DNA of 64,000 nucleotides from Flectobacillus roseus. GTDB taxonomy: Bacteria > Bacteroidota > Bacteroidia > Cytophagales > Spirosomataceae. Every line of letters begins with the position of its first letter. Within the stretch, counting starts at the first letter, position 1. Positions 9,275 to 18,358 of the stretch are shown here, one piece after another. The notes beneath the pieces were generated by a model. The model did no database searches. It saw only the letters and a list, made by a program, of their open reading frames with translations, and was not told the DNA's origin. The DNA lies in NCBI RefSeq assembly GCF_030056665.1, contig NZ_JASHIG010000028.1. One strand, 5' to 3'. A program made the translations under genes and the position numbers.

Positions 9275-11338
9275 ATGAAATTCACTGGCTTATTATTGGG
9301 GCTTTTGCTGTTGTCAGCAGAGGTTTTTTCTCAAAAGGCATACCATCTTGCCTCTCCGAATGCACGTGTTAATTTGACTCTAAATGTCACCAAAGAAGGT
9401 AAGCTTACGTATGCCTTAAATTTGGCTCAAACTTCGGTTGTAAAGCCTTCTTCTTTAGGTTTTAAGCTCCAAAAACCTGCTATTTCTCTCACGAATTTCA
9501 CCTTGATTTCTGCTGATTCTAGTGAGTTTTCTGAAACATGGAATCCTGTTTGGGGAGAGGTAAAAAGTATCGAAAACCATTACAAGCAACTCAAGCTTCG
9601 TCTGAAAGCTATTCCTGCGAATGTATTGATTGATGTTGTCTTTAGGGTTTTTAATGATGGTATCGGATTTCGCTATGAATTTCCTGAGCAAGAAGGATTT
9701 AAGCATTTTATAGTTGCCGATGAGTTGACTCAATTCAATTTAGCGACTAATAACAAAACTTTCTGGATTCCTGGGGATTATGATACAAACGAATATTTGT
9801 ACAATACAACCTTATTTTCAGAAATTCACGCTTTAGCCGCTGCTAAAAAGGAAAAAGATATAGCCCTTCAATCCTTGATTGCAGATAATGCTATTCAAAC
9901 ACCCTTGATGATGAAAACGCCTCAGGGAATATATTTGAATATCCATGAGGCAGCTTTGGTCAATTATCCAGTTATGCATTTGATGGCAAATACCAAGACT
10001 TTTGGTCTAACGTCACATCTTACGCCTGATGCAGTTGGTAATAAAGCCTATTTGCAAACGCCTTTTAATACTCCTTGGCGAACTATCGTATTGAGTAATA
10101 AAGCCGAAGATATTTTGGCTTCTAAACTCATTCTTAATCTCAACGAGCCATCTAAAATTGAAAAGACTGATTGGATAAAACCACAAAAATTTATCGGTAT
10201 GTGGTGGGAAATGCACGTGGGTAAAGCTACTTGGGAAAAAGTAGGAGGAAAACATGGTGCTAATACCGAAAATGTTAAGAAATATATAGACTTCGCCTCA
10301 GAACATGGCTTCGATGGCGTCTTGGTCGAAGGCTGGAACGAAGGTTGGGAAGATTGGTTTGGTAACTGGAAAGAAGAGGTGTTTGATTTTGTTACTCCAT
10401 ACTCAGACTATGATGTGGATGCTTTATTGGCTTATGCCAAAAAGAAAAATGTCAAACTGATTATGCACCACGAAACGTCTGGTTCGGTGACCAACTATGA
10501 GCGTCGTATGGATAAGGCATTTCAATTTATGAAAAATAAAGGTTTTGAAACTGCCAAAACGGGTTATGTTGGTCGTATTATTCCTCGTGGCGAGCATCAT
10601 GATAGCCAATGGATGGTAAATCACTTCAACCGTGTAGCTGCAAAAGCTGCTGAGTACCAAATTATGATTGAAGCGCATGAGTCATCTCGTCCAACGGGCT
10701 TGCACCGTACGTATCCAAACTGGTTAGCCAACGAAGCGGCTCGTGGAAATGAGTTCAACAACGCTCCAACGTTGGGCTTGGTACCAGAGCATGAAACCAT
10801 CTTGCCATTCACTCGCTTGATGGGTGGTCCTATGGACTATACGCCAGGTTTTTTCAAAATGCACCTCAATCAGTTTATTCCATCTCGCACTACTCGTGTA
10901 CGCACGACCTTGGCAAAACAATTGGCGTTATATGTGACCATGTACAGTCCTTTGCAGATGGTGGGCGATTTGCCAGAAAATCTAAAGGTTTACCCCGATG
11001 CTTTGCAATTTATCAAAGATGTTCCTGTAGATTGGGACGATACAAAAATCCTTTCTGCCGAGCCAGGAGAATTTATCATGATTGCACGTAAGCAAAAAGG
11101 ACAAAATCAGTGGTTTGTGGGTGCCGTGAGTGATGAAAATTCAAGAGAGCTTTTGGTGAATTTTGATTTTCTGCCTGCTGGTAAAACTTACACAGCCACC
11201 ATTTACCAAGATGCAAGCAATGCAGATTGGGAGAAAAATCCAGAGGCTTATCAAATCCAAAAGGTTTCGGTAGATTCCCAAACAAAACGTACCATCAAAA
11301 TCGCTAAAGGTGGTGGATTTGCCATCAGCATTAAATAG
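9275..11338 (+). CDS. Glycoside hydrolase family 97, SusB-like inverting alpha-glucosidase
   Basis: A 687-residue exported enzyme (signal ending AEVFSQ) with the GH97 order: N-terminal beta-sandwich, (beta/alpha)8 catalytic domain (about residues 290-560) and C-terminal beta domain. It would release glucose from alpha-glucans in the periplasm or at the surface. Comparing with SusB as I remember its numbering (Glu391, 439, 508, 526, 532), a constant shift of 39 lands on Glu352 (VEGWNEGW), Glu400 (HHETS), Glu469 (IEAHE), Glu487 and Glu493 (NEAARGNE). All five are glutamates here, supporting the inverting, calcium-using branch rather than the retaining alpha-galactosidase branch. Glu173 (DTNEY) may match SusB Glu194. 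It sits between two FG-GAP lipoprotein genes and is the only glycosidase in this region. Confidence 0.92.
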   Translation: MKFTGLLLGLLLLSAEVFSQKAYHLASPNARVNLTLNVTKEGKLTYALNLAQTSVVKPSSLGFKLQKPAISLTNFTLISADSSEFSETWNPVWGEVKSIENHYKQLKLRLKAIPANVLIDVVFRVFNDGIGFRYEFPEQEGFKHFIVADELTQFNLATNNKTFWIPGDYDTNEYLYNTTLFSEIHALAAAKKEKDIALQSLIADNAIQTPLMMKTPQGIYLNIHEAALVNYPVMHLMANTKTFGLTSHLTPDAVGNKAYLQTPFNTPWRTIVLSNKAEDILASKLILNLNEPSKIEKTDWIKPQKFIGMWWEMHVGKATWEKVGGKHGANTENVKKYIDFASEHGFDGVLVEGWNEGWEDWFGNWKEEVFDFVTPYSDYDVDALLAYAKKKNVKLIMHHETSGSVTNYERRMDKAFQFMKNKGFETAKTGYVGRIIPRGEHHDSQWMVNHFNRVAAKAAEYQIMIEAHESSRPTGLHRTYPNWLANEAARGNEFNNAPTLGLVPEHETILPFTRLMGGPMDYTPGFFKMHLNQFIPSRTTRVRTTLAKQLALYVTMYSPLQMVGDLPENLKVYPDALQFIKDVPVDWDDTKILSAEPGEFIMIARKQKGQNQWFVGAVSDENSRELLVNFDFLPAGKTYTATIYQDASNADWEKNPEAYQIQKVSVDSQTKRTIKIAKGGGFAISIK

Positions 11339-11413
11339 GATAATGAATGTTGGGTTGAAAAATGGAAAACATCGTTTTTTAACAACCATAACTAACCTTA
11401 TATAAACAAAAGA

Positions 11414-14400
11414 ATGAAAGTATTACAAAAATTGTCGCTAATAGCCCTGATGGGAATTGGATTGGGATGTTCGAGTAAAAGCGACACCGTGTTTGAGCTT
11501 ATGGATAGCAAGGATACGGGGATTGATTTTGTGAATAAAGTCGAAAACTCAAAAGACTTCAACATATTCAATTACCGCAATTTCTACAATGGCGGAGGTG
11601 TTGCCATTGGTGATATTAATAACGACGGTTTGCCCGATATTTTCTTGACTTCCAACATGGGCGCCAACAAATTATATCTCAACAAAGGCGACTGGAAATT
11701 TGAAGATATTTCTAAAAAAGCTGGCGTCGAAGAGATTGGTAAATGGAATACAGGTGTGGTTATGGTTGATATTAACCACGATGGTTTGTTGGATATTTAT
11801 GTTTGCAACGCAGGGATCAATAAGTTTACCCAAAAACAAAAAAATGCTCTTTTTATCAACAATGGTAACTCAACTTTTACCGAATCAGCTGCCAAATATG
11901 GCTTAGATGAAGGAGGTTATACTACTCATGCGGCATTTTTTGATTATGATTTAGATGGCGATTTGGATTGTTATATTCTCAACAACAGCTTTATCCCTGT
12001 CAATACGCTCAACTATGCCAACAACCGTGAATTACGTGCTGAAGATTGGCCAGTGAAGGATTTCTTGAAAGGCGGAGGCGACAAATTGATGCGCAACGAC
12101 AACGGCTTTTTCCATGACGTTTCCAAAGATGCGGGTATTTTCAGCTCTTTGATTGGTTTTGGATTGGGTGTAACCATTGGCGATGCCAACAACGATAACT
12201 ATCCAGATATCTACGTTTCTAATGATTTTTACGAAAAAGACTATCTCTATATCAACCAAAAAGATGGGACTTTCAAAGAAGAAATCGAGCAACGTATGAA
12301 GCATATCAGCCTTGCCTCAATGGGAGCAGACATGGCGGATATTAACAATGATGGTTATCAGGAAATTATTACAACAGATATGCTTCCACGAGATGAATAT
12401 CGTTTGAAGACTACTTCATCTTTCGATAATCATTATGTTTTTAAACTAAAAAAAGAACGTGGTTTTTATAACCAATTCCAGCAAAATAGCCTTCAGTTAA
12501 ATAACCAAGATGGTACTTTTTCGGAAATAGGAAATTACGCTGGCGTAGCCGCGAGTGACTGGAGTTGGGGTGCTTTGATGTTTGATGCTGATAACGACGG
12601 ATACAATGATATTTATGTTTGTAATGGTATTTACAACGACGTAATCGACCAAGATTTTATTGACTTTTTTGCCAATGAACTGGTGCAGGATATGCGTATG
12701 ACGGGTGTAAAACAGGATTTTAATAAAATCATTGAAAAAATGCCTTCAACGCCAATTCCTAACAACTTTTTCCATAACACTAAATCATTGAAGTTTGAGG
12801 AAAAGGCCAAAGATTTTGGTTTTGATGCACCGTCGTTCTCGAATGGTGCTATGTACGCCGATTTGGATAACGATGGAGATGAAGATTTGGTGGTAAACAA
12901 TGTGAATGCTCAGTGTTTTGTTTATCGTAATAACTCTGACAAACAGGCCGAAAAGCCTCATTTCTTAAAAGTAAAACTTCAAGGCGAAGGTCAAAATACC
13001 TATGCGGTAGGAGCCAAAGTTGATGTTTTTACAGGAAAAGAAACACAAACTCGTTCGCTGATTCCTTCTCGTGGATTTCAGTCGAGTGCGGAGTATGTTT
13101 TGAATTTTGGTTTAGGGAAAAATACCAAAATAGATTCTCTCATTATTACTTGGCCTGACCAACGTATTAGTATTTACAAAAATCCTAAAATTGATGCCTT
13201 GGTTTCGTACCAAATGAAGGATGGTAAAAAAATGTCTTATCCAAAGGCAAAGCTAGTAGATGGATATTTTCAATGGGTAAATCAGCCGTTTGAAAAACAC
13301 CAAGAAGATCCTTATGAGGATTTTTATCAAGAAAAAAACCTGCCTGCTATGCTTTCGAAAGAAGGTCCAAAGGCTGCTGTTGGCGATGTCAATGGCGATG
13401 GGTTAGAGGATATTTATATTGCAGGTGCCAAAGATCAAGCGGGTATGTTGTATTTGCAAACAGCGGTTGGTTTCAAATTATCCAAACAAGAATCATTTGA
13501 AAGAACAGCCTTTTTTGAAGATACTGCGGTGCTATTTTTCGATGCTGATAAAGATGGCGATTTGGATTTGTTTGTAGGTAGTGGAGGTAATGAGGTTTCG
13601 GAAGGGACAAATGACTTGTTGGATAGATTGTACCTAAACGACGGGAAAGGCAAATTTACTTATTCGTCGGGAGCTATTCCGATGAATACCTTGAACACTT
13701 CAGTGGTTTTGCCACTCGATTATGATGCCGATGGCGATATAGATTTGTTTGTCGGAAGTCGTAGTGTGCCAATGCAATACGGCTTGAATCCAAATAGCTT
13801 TATTTACCAAAATGATGGAAAAGGAGCTTTCAAAGATGTGACGGCTAGTGTTGCGCCACAGTTAAAAGAGCTCGGTATGGTGCGTGATGCCTCTTTGTCG
13901 GATGTTAACAAAGATGGTAAGAAGGATTTGGTCATCGTGGGCGACTGGATGGCACCTGTTACTTTGTTGGCTAAAGGCGCCAAATTCGAAAAAGCAGATA
14001 ATGGTCTGGAAGAATATACAGGCTTCTGGGGAGCAATCAAGGTATTGGATGTTGACGGCGATGGAGACAACGACATGGTATTGGGCAATATGGGCGAAAA
14101 CTTTACGCTACATACCCAGTTGGATGCACCACTGAAGATATGGGTAAAAGATTTTGATAAAAATGGAAGCATTGATAAAATCTTGACCAAGACGATTAAT
14201 GAAAAGGATTCTCCTGTTTTCTTAAAAAGAGAAATGGCAGAGCAATTCCCAGCCTTGAAAAAGCAGATTCTTCAACATGCTGAGTATGCTAAAAAGTCAT
14301 TGCAAGATTTGTTTCCGTCGGATGTGTTAGAAGGAAGTTTGACCAAAACGGTGGGGTACTGCAAATCTATCGTGGCGATCAACGACGGTAAGGGTAAATT

Positions 14401-14728
14401 TACAGTGGTAGCCCTACCTGAAGTGGCACAATTATCATGTATCAATGCCATCGAACAAGCTGACGTAAACCACGACGGCAAACCAGATTTGATTATTGGG
14501 GGCAATTATACGGGCTTTATTCCGCAGTTGGCGATGATTGATGCAAGTCGTGGAAATGTTTTGATTAATAAAGGAAAAGGACAGTTTGAAGTACTTACCA
14601 ATCAAGAAAGTGGTTTTGTATTGAATGGTGAAATCAAGCAAATTTTGCCTGTTAAAGTAAAAACCCAAACCGAATATTTGGCACTCATTAATAACGAAGT
14701 ACCAAGGTTATTTGCGCTCAAAAAATAG
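11414..14728 (+). CDS. FG-GAP/VCBS-repeat lipoprotein with ASPIC/UnbV domain (paralog 2 of 4)
   Basis: A 1104-residue lipoprotein (lipobox GLGC). I count 14 calcium-loop motifs, seven before (from DINNDGLPDI to DLDNDGDEDL) and seven after (from DVNGDGLEDI to DVNHDGKPDL) the ASPIC/UnbV domain at about residues 529-572 (AVGAKV ... SRGFQSS ... FGLG). Loop 13 is DFDKNGSID, followed by the conserved helical insert at about 936-975 (REMAEQFPALKKQILQHAEY). The N-terminus (NIFNYRNFYNGGGVA) is closest to paralog 4, suggesting those two arose from a more recent duplication. The gene starts 75 bp after the GH97 gene and ends at a strong terminator, so it may be co-transcribed with GH97. Ligand and function are unknown. 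Confidence 0.88.
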   Translation: MKVLQKLSLIALMGIGLGCSSKSDTVFELMDSKDTGIDFVNKVENSKDFNIFNYRNFYNGGGVAIGDINNDGLPDIFLTSNMGANKLYLNKGDWKFEDISKKAGVEEIGKWNTGVVMVDINHDGLLDIYVCNAGINKFTQKQKNALFINNGNSTFTESAAKYGLDEGGYTTHAAFFDYDLDGDLDCYILNNSFIPVNTLNYANNRELRAEDWPVKDFLKGGGDKLMRNDNGFFHDVSKDAGIFSSLIGFGLGVTIGDANNDNYPDIYVSNDFYEKDYLYINQKDGTFKEEIEQRMKHISLASMGADMADINNDGYQEIITTDMLPRDEYRLKTTSSFDNHYVFKLKKERGFYNQFQQNSLQLNNQDGTFSEIGNYAGVAASDWSWGALMFDADNDGYNDIYVCNGIYNDVIDQDFIDFFANELVQDMRMTGVKQDFNKIIEKMPSTPIPNNFFHNTKSLKFEEKAKDFGFDAPSFSNGAMYADLDNDGDEDLVVNNVNAQCFVYRNNSDKQAEKPHFLKVKLQGEGQNTYAVGAKVDVFTGKETQTRSLIPSRGFQSSAEYVLNFGLGKNTKIDSLIITWPDQRISIYKNPKIDALVSYQMKDGKKMSYPKAKLVDGYFQWVNQPFEKHQEDPYEDFYQEKNLPAMLSKEGPKAAVGDVNGDGLEDIYIAGAKDQAGMLYLQTAVGFKLSKQESFERTAFFEDTAVLFFDADKDGDLDLFVGSGGNEVSEGTNDLLDRLYLNDGKGKFTYSSGAIPMNTLNTSVVLPLDYDADGDIDLFVGSRSVPMQYGLNPNSFIYQNDGKGAFKDVTASVAPQLKELGMVRDASLSDVNKDGKKDLVIVGDWMAPVTLLAKGAKFEKADNGLEEYTGFWGAIKVLDVDGDGDNDMVLGNMGENFTLHTQLDAPLKIWVKDFDKNGSIDKILTKTINEKDSPVFLKREMAEQFPALKKQILQHAEYAKKSLQDLFPSDVLEGSLTKTVGYCKSIVAINDGKGKFTVVALPEVAQLSCINAIEQADVNHDGKPDLIIGGNYTGFIPQLAMIDASRGNVLINKGKGQFEVLTNQESGFVLNGEIKQILPVKVKTQTEYLALINNEVPRLFALKK

Positions 14729-14734
14729 TTTTGT

Positions 14735-14774
14735 TTCCCCTTATGTTGGTAAAACCTTCATAAGGGGAATTTTT
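14735..14774 (+). terminator. Rho-independent terminator after paralog 2
   Basis: An 11-bp perfect stem (TTCCCCTTATG / CATAAGGGGAA) is followed directly by five T residues, 7 bp after the stop codon. Confidence 0.88.
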
Positions 14775-14802
14775 CGATATACACATCATTCAAGCTGATT
14801 CG

Positions 14803-17800
14803 ATGAAAAGATTTTCATTTCTTATATACCTCACTGTTGCCCTATTCCTTCTTTTTACGCAAAGCTGTCAGAAGAAAACGCCACCTGCCTTTGAGTTGTT
14901 AGATGGCGAAACTACAGGTATTGATTTTTCAAACGACCTCAATCCAACCAAAGATTTTAATATTTTCCGTTATATGTATTTCTACAATGGTGGAGGTATT
15001 GGCGCTGGAGATTTAAACAATGATGGTTGGGTAGATTTGGTGTTTACTGCCAACATGAGCGACAACAAAATTTTCTTGAATAAGGGTAATATGAAGTTTG
15101 AAAATGTTACAGAAAAATCAAACTTCAAAGGCGGTAAAGGTTGGTCAAATGGCGTATCGATTGTCGACATAAATCAGGATGGCTTATTGGATATTTATGT
15201 CAATCAAGTTGGTGATTTTGAGGTGTTAAAAGGGCATAATTTATTATTTGTTTGCCAGAAAATAGGCGCTGATGGTGTACCTGTGTATGAGGAACAATCT
15301 CAAAAATATGGACTTGATTTGATTGGATTTGGTACACAAGCTGCCTTTTTTGATTATGATTTAGACGGTGATTTGGATATGTTCCAGCTCAATCACTCGG
15401 TGCATCAAAACGGAACTTTCGGTTCAAGAGATAATTTTAAGGGAACCATTCATCCTTTGGCTGGCGATAGATTTTACGTAAATAATAATGGCAAATTTGA
15501 AGAAATAACCCAGCAGGCAGGTATTGCTGCCGATGCTTTGGGCTATGGATTAGGGATCGGTTTGGGCGATTTCAATTTTGATGGATACCCAGATATGTAT
15601 ATTGGCAATGATTTCCATGAAAATGATTATTTGTACATCAATCAAAAAAATGGAAGTTTTGCTGATCAACTCACAAGTCAAATTGGTCATACCAGTCAGT
15701 TTTCGATGGGAGTCGATGTTGCCGATTTGAATAATGATTTTTTGGATGATATTGTGTCTATGGATATGCTTCCTTATGACCGTGAAATCCTCAAACGTTC
15801 GGAAGGAGAAGATTCCTATTCTACCTTTTTCTACAAAATTCAAGCAGGTTATGGGTATCAGTTTTCACGCAATAACTTACAGCTCAACCGCGGTGATAAT
15901 ACCTTTAGCGAAATAGGTTTATATGCCAATATGTTTGCTACAGACTGGTCGTGGTCGCCATTGATTTTTGATTTTGATAATGACGGTCGAAAAGATTTGT
16001 TTGTATCCAACGGTATTCCGAAACGAGTAAATGATATGGATTATATCAATTTTATTTCTTCGGAAGAAGTACAAAATAAGCTCGACCAAAAGCAAATGGA
16101 TGAAAAGGATATTTCTTTGGATGGAAAACTTCCTGAAATCAAAATTCCGAATCAGTTCTTTAAGAATAATCCTAATTTAGCCTTTGAGGAAATCGCTTCG
16201 CAAATCGCCAATAATCAAAATTCCTATTCCAATGGCGCTATTTATGCCGATTTGGACAATGATGGCGATTTGGATATTGTGACCAATAATATCAATGAAA
16301 AAGCTTACGTCTACAAGAACTTAGCGGATGCTTACGCACCAGGTCAAGGACATACAAGATTGTATTTAAAAGGCAAAGCCCAAAATCTTAATGCAATAGG
16401 AGCGAAGGTGTTGATTTTTAAGAAAAATGAAACCCTTTATTTTGAAAAATTTCCTGTTAGAGCCTTTCAAGCAAGTATGGAGATTCCGCTGGTGATGGGA
16501 TTGGGTAATCGTGCCGAGGTGGATTCTGCGTATTTGATTTGGCCAGACCGAACTTTTCAGAAAATAAGAAAAGAAGACTTGAAAGATTCTTTAACGATTT
16601 CTTACAAGGCTAATCTTCCTGTATTTGATTTTGAAGGTTTCAAAAATAAATATCGTCCGAAAACATATTTCAAAGACGTTTCAGAAATTCTCGGAGTAAC
16701 AGTAAAACATGAAGAAAATCTTTTCCATGAGTTTGAAAGAGAAGCGTTAATTCCTCATAAAATGTCCTCGGAAGGGCCAGCTCTAGCGGTTGCCGATATC
16801 AATCATGATGGTTTGGAAGATTTCTTTATTGGTTCATCGCAAACCAGTTTGGCAAAAGTCTACCTTCAGCAAAGTAATGGGAAGTTTAAAGAAATAGCCC
16901 AACCCGATTTGCAAAAAGACCTGAATTATGAGGAGGTAGATGCGCAATGGGTAGACATCAATGGCGATTCACATTTAGATTTACTAGTGGCAGAAGGTGG
17001 AAATCAATACGCCATTGGCTCCGAATATATCCAGCCTCGTTTATATCTCAATGATGGCAAAGGTATTCTGAAAGCACAGCAAGGTGCTTTTCCAGCAGTT
17101 ACAATGACCGAAGCCTGCATCAAAGCCCAAGATATTGACGGTGATGGTCGTCCTGAAGTTTTTGTGGGTGGGCGCTCGGTTCCTTTTGCGTATGGTAAAA
17201 TTCCTCCTTCGTATTTGTTCAAATACAATGGAAAACAGTTTGTAGATATTACCGCTAAAATAGCTCCAGAATTATCCGAAGTAGGTTTGGTTAAAAATGC
17301 TGAAAGTGTAGATTTAGATAAAGACGGCGATACAGATTTACTATTGTCATTGGAATGGGATGGACTTTGTCTATTCGAAAATCAAAAAGGAAAGTTGGTG
17401 AAAAAATTGCTGACGCAAGAAAAAGGCTGGTGGAATTTTACCTACACTACAGACATAGATGCTGATGGCGATTTGGATATTGTAGCAGGAAACTTGGGAT
17501 TAAATAGCCGACTCAAAGCCACTCCAGAGCAACCTGTGCATTTGTATGTCAATGATTTTGATAAAAATGGCTCAACAGATGGCTTATTGACCTATTATCT
17601 TGGCGGACAAGAAATTCTTTTTGCCAATAAAAGCGAAACACAAAAACAGTTTCCATTTATGAAAAAGAAATTTTTGCTTGCCAAGGATTTTGCCAAAGCC
17701 GAAGTCAAAGATTTGGTGGGAAGTAACGAATTGGAAGCTGCCAAAACCTTAGAGGCCAACTATTTTTCAAATGCCGTTTTTATCAATGATGGTAAAGGAA

Positions 17801-18120
17801 ACTTTACTGTAAATGCCTTGCCATATCAGGCGCAATTTGCCCCATACTTTGCGGCACAAGCCATCAATGCCAATGGCGATAATCTGCCTGATTTTCTCCT
17901 GATGGGTAATTTTTATGATTGTAATGTTCAAATGGGACGCTACGATGCCGATTATGGAACCTTGTTGGTCAACAAAGGAAAAGGTGATTTTGAGGTGAAG
18001 CCTTTAGGAATTTCTATCAAAGGACAAGTCAAACGATTGAAAGCAATCAAAATACAAGGAAAGACCTATATTTTGGTCGTAAGAAACAATGATACACTGA
18101 TGGTGTTGTCGCAAGTCTAA
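14803..18120 (+). CDS. FG-GAP/VCBS-repeat lipoprotein with ASPIC/UnbV domain (paralog 3 of 4)
   Basis: A 1105-residue lipoprotein (signal ending FTQSC). It has seven calcium loops before and six clear plus one weak loop (ANGDNLPDF) after the ASPIC/UnbV domain at about residues 532-570 (AIGAKV ... VRAFQAS ... MGLG). The UnbV signature RGFQSS of the other paralogs is RAFQAS here, and several first-propeller loops differ (DFNFDGYPDM, DLNNDFLDDI), so this is a divergent member. The helical insert is at about 941-985 (SETQKQFPFMKKKFLLAKDF) after DFDKNGSTD. The gene stands between two strong terminators and so appears to be its own transcription unit. Confidence 0.87.
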   Translation: MKRFSFLIYLTVALFLLFTQSCQKKTPPAFELLDGETTGIDFSNDLNPTKDFNIFRYMYFYNGGGIGAGDLNNDGWVDLVFTANMSDNKIFLNKGNMKFENVTEKSNFKGGKGWSNGVSIVDINQDGLLDIYVNQVGDFEVLKGHNLLFVCQKIGADGVPVYEEQSQKYGLDLIGFGTQAAFFDYDLDGDLDMFQLNHSVHQNGTFGSRDNFKGTIHPLAGDRFYVNNNGKFEEITQQAGIAADALGYGLGIGLGDFNFDGYPDMYIGNDFHENDYLYINQKNGSFADQLTSQIGHTSQFSMGVDVADLNNDFLDDIVSMDMLPYDREILKRSEGEDSYSTFFYKIQAGYGYQFSRNNLQLNRGDNTFSEIGLYANMFATDWSWSPLIFDFDNDGRKDLFVSNGIPKRVNDMDYINFISSEEVQNKLDQKQMDEKDISLDGKLPEIKIPNQFFKNNPNLAFEEIASQIANNQNSYSNGAIYADLDNDGDLDIVTNNINEKAYVYKNLADAYAPGQGHTRLYLKGKAQNLNAIGAKVLIFKKNETLYFEKFPVRAFQASMEIPLVMGLGNRAEVDSAYLIWPDRTFQKIRKEDLKDSLTISYKANLPVFDFEGFKNKYRPKTYFKDVSEILGVTVKHEENLFHEFEREALIPHKMSSEGPALAVADINHDGLEDFFIGSSQTSLAKVYLQQSNGKFKEIAQPDLQKDLNYEEVDAQWVDINGDSHLDLLVAEGGNQYAIGSEYIQPRLYLNDGKGILKAQQGAFPAVTMTEACIKAQDIDGDGRPEVFVGGRSVPFAYGKIPPSYLFKYNGKQFVDITAKIAPELSEVGLVKNAESVDLDKDGDTDLLLSLEWDGLCLFENQKGKLVKKLLTQEKGWWNFTYTTDIDADGDLDIVAGNLGLNSRLKATPEQPVHLYVNDFDKNGSTDGLLTYYLGGQEILFANKSETQKQFPFMKKKFLLAKDFAKAEVKDLVGSNELEAAKTLEANYFSNAVFINDGKGNFTVNALPYQAQFAPYFAAQAINANGDNLPDFLLMGNFYDCNVQMGRYDADYGTLLVNKGKGDFEVKPLGISIKGQVKRLKAIKIQGKTYILVVRNNDTLMVLSQV

Positions 18121-18149
18121 TACTTTTTCCGAATGGTCGAATAAATGCT

Positions 18150-18197
18150 AAAATACAAACCTCACTATGCGTAAAAGCGTGGTGAGGTTTGTATTTT
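18150..18197 (+). terminator. Terminator hairpin after paralog 3
   Basis: A 16-bp perfect stem (AAAATACAAACCTCAC / GTGAGGTTTGTATTTT) with a 16-nt loop, about 30 bp after the stop codon, ending in a T-run. Confidence 0.85.
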
Positions 18198-18358
18198 TGT
18201 AAGGAAAAGTTGTAGATAGAGGGAATAGGGGCAAAGGTTTATTGGCACAAAGTGAGAACAGTCCTTTCAGCATAAGTTTATCCCTTTTTTCAAACATACC
18301 CATACAAAAAAAGATCTTAGAAAATGCCTAAAGCTTTGGCTCATAGCATTCTGTTTAT

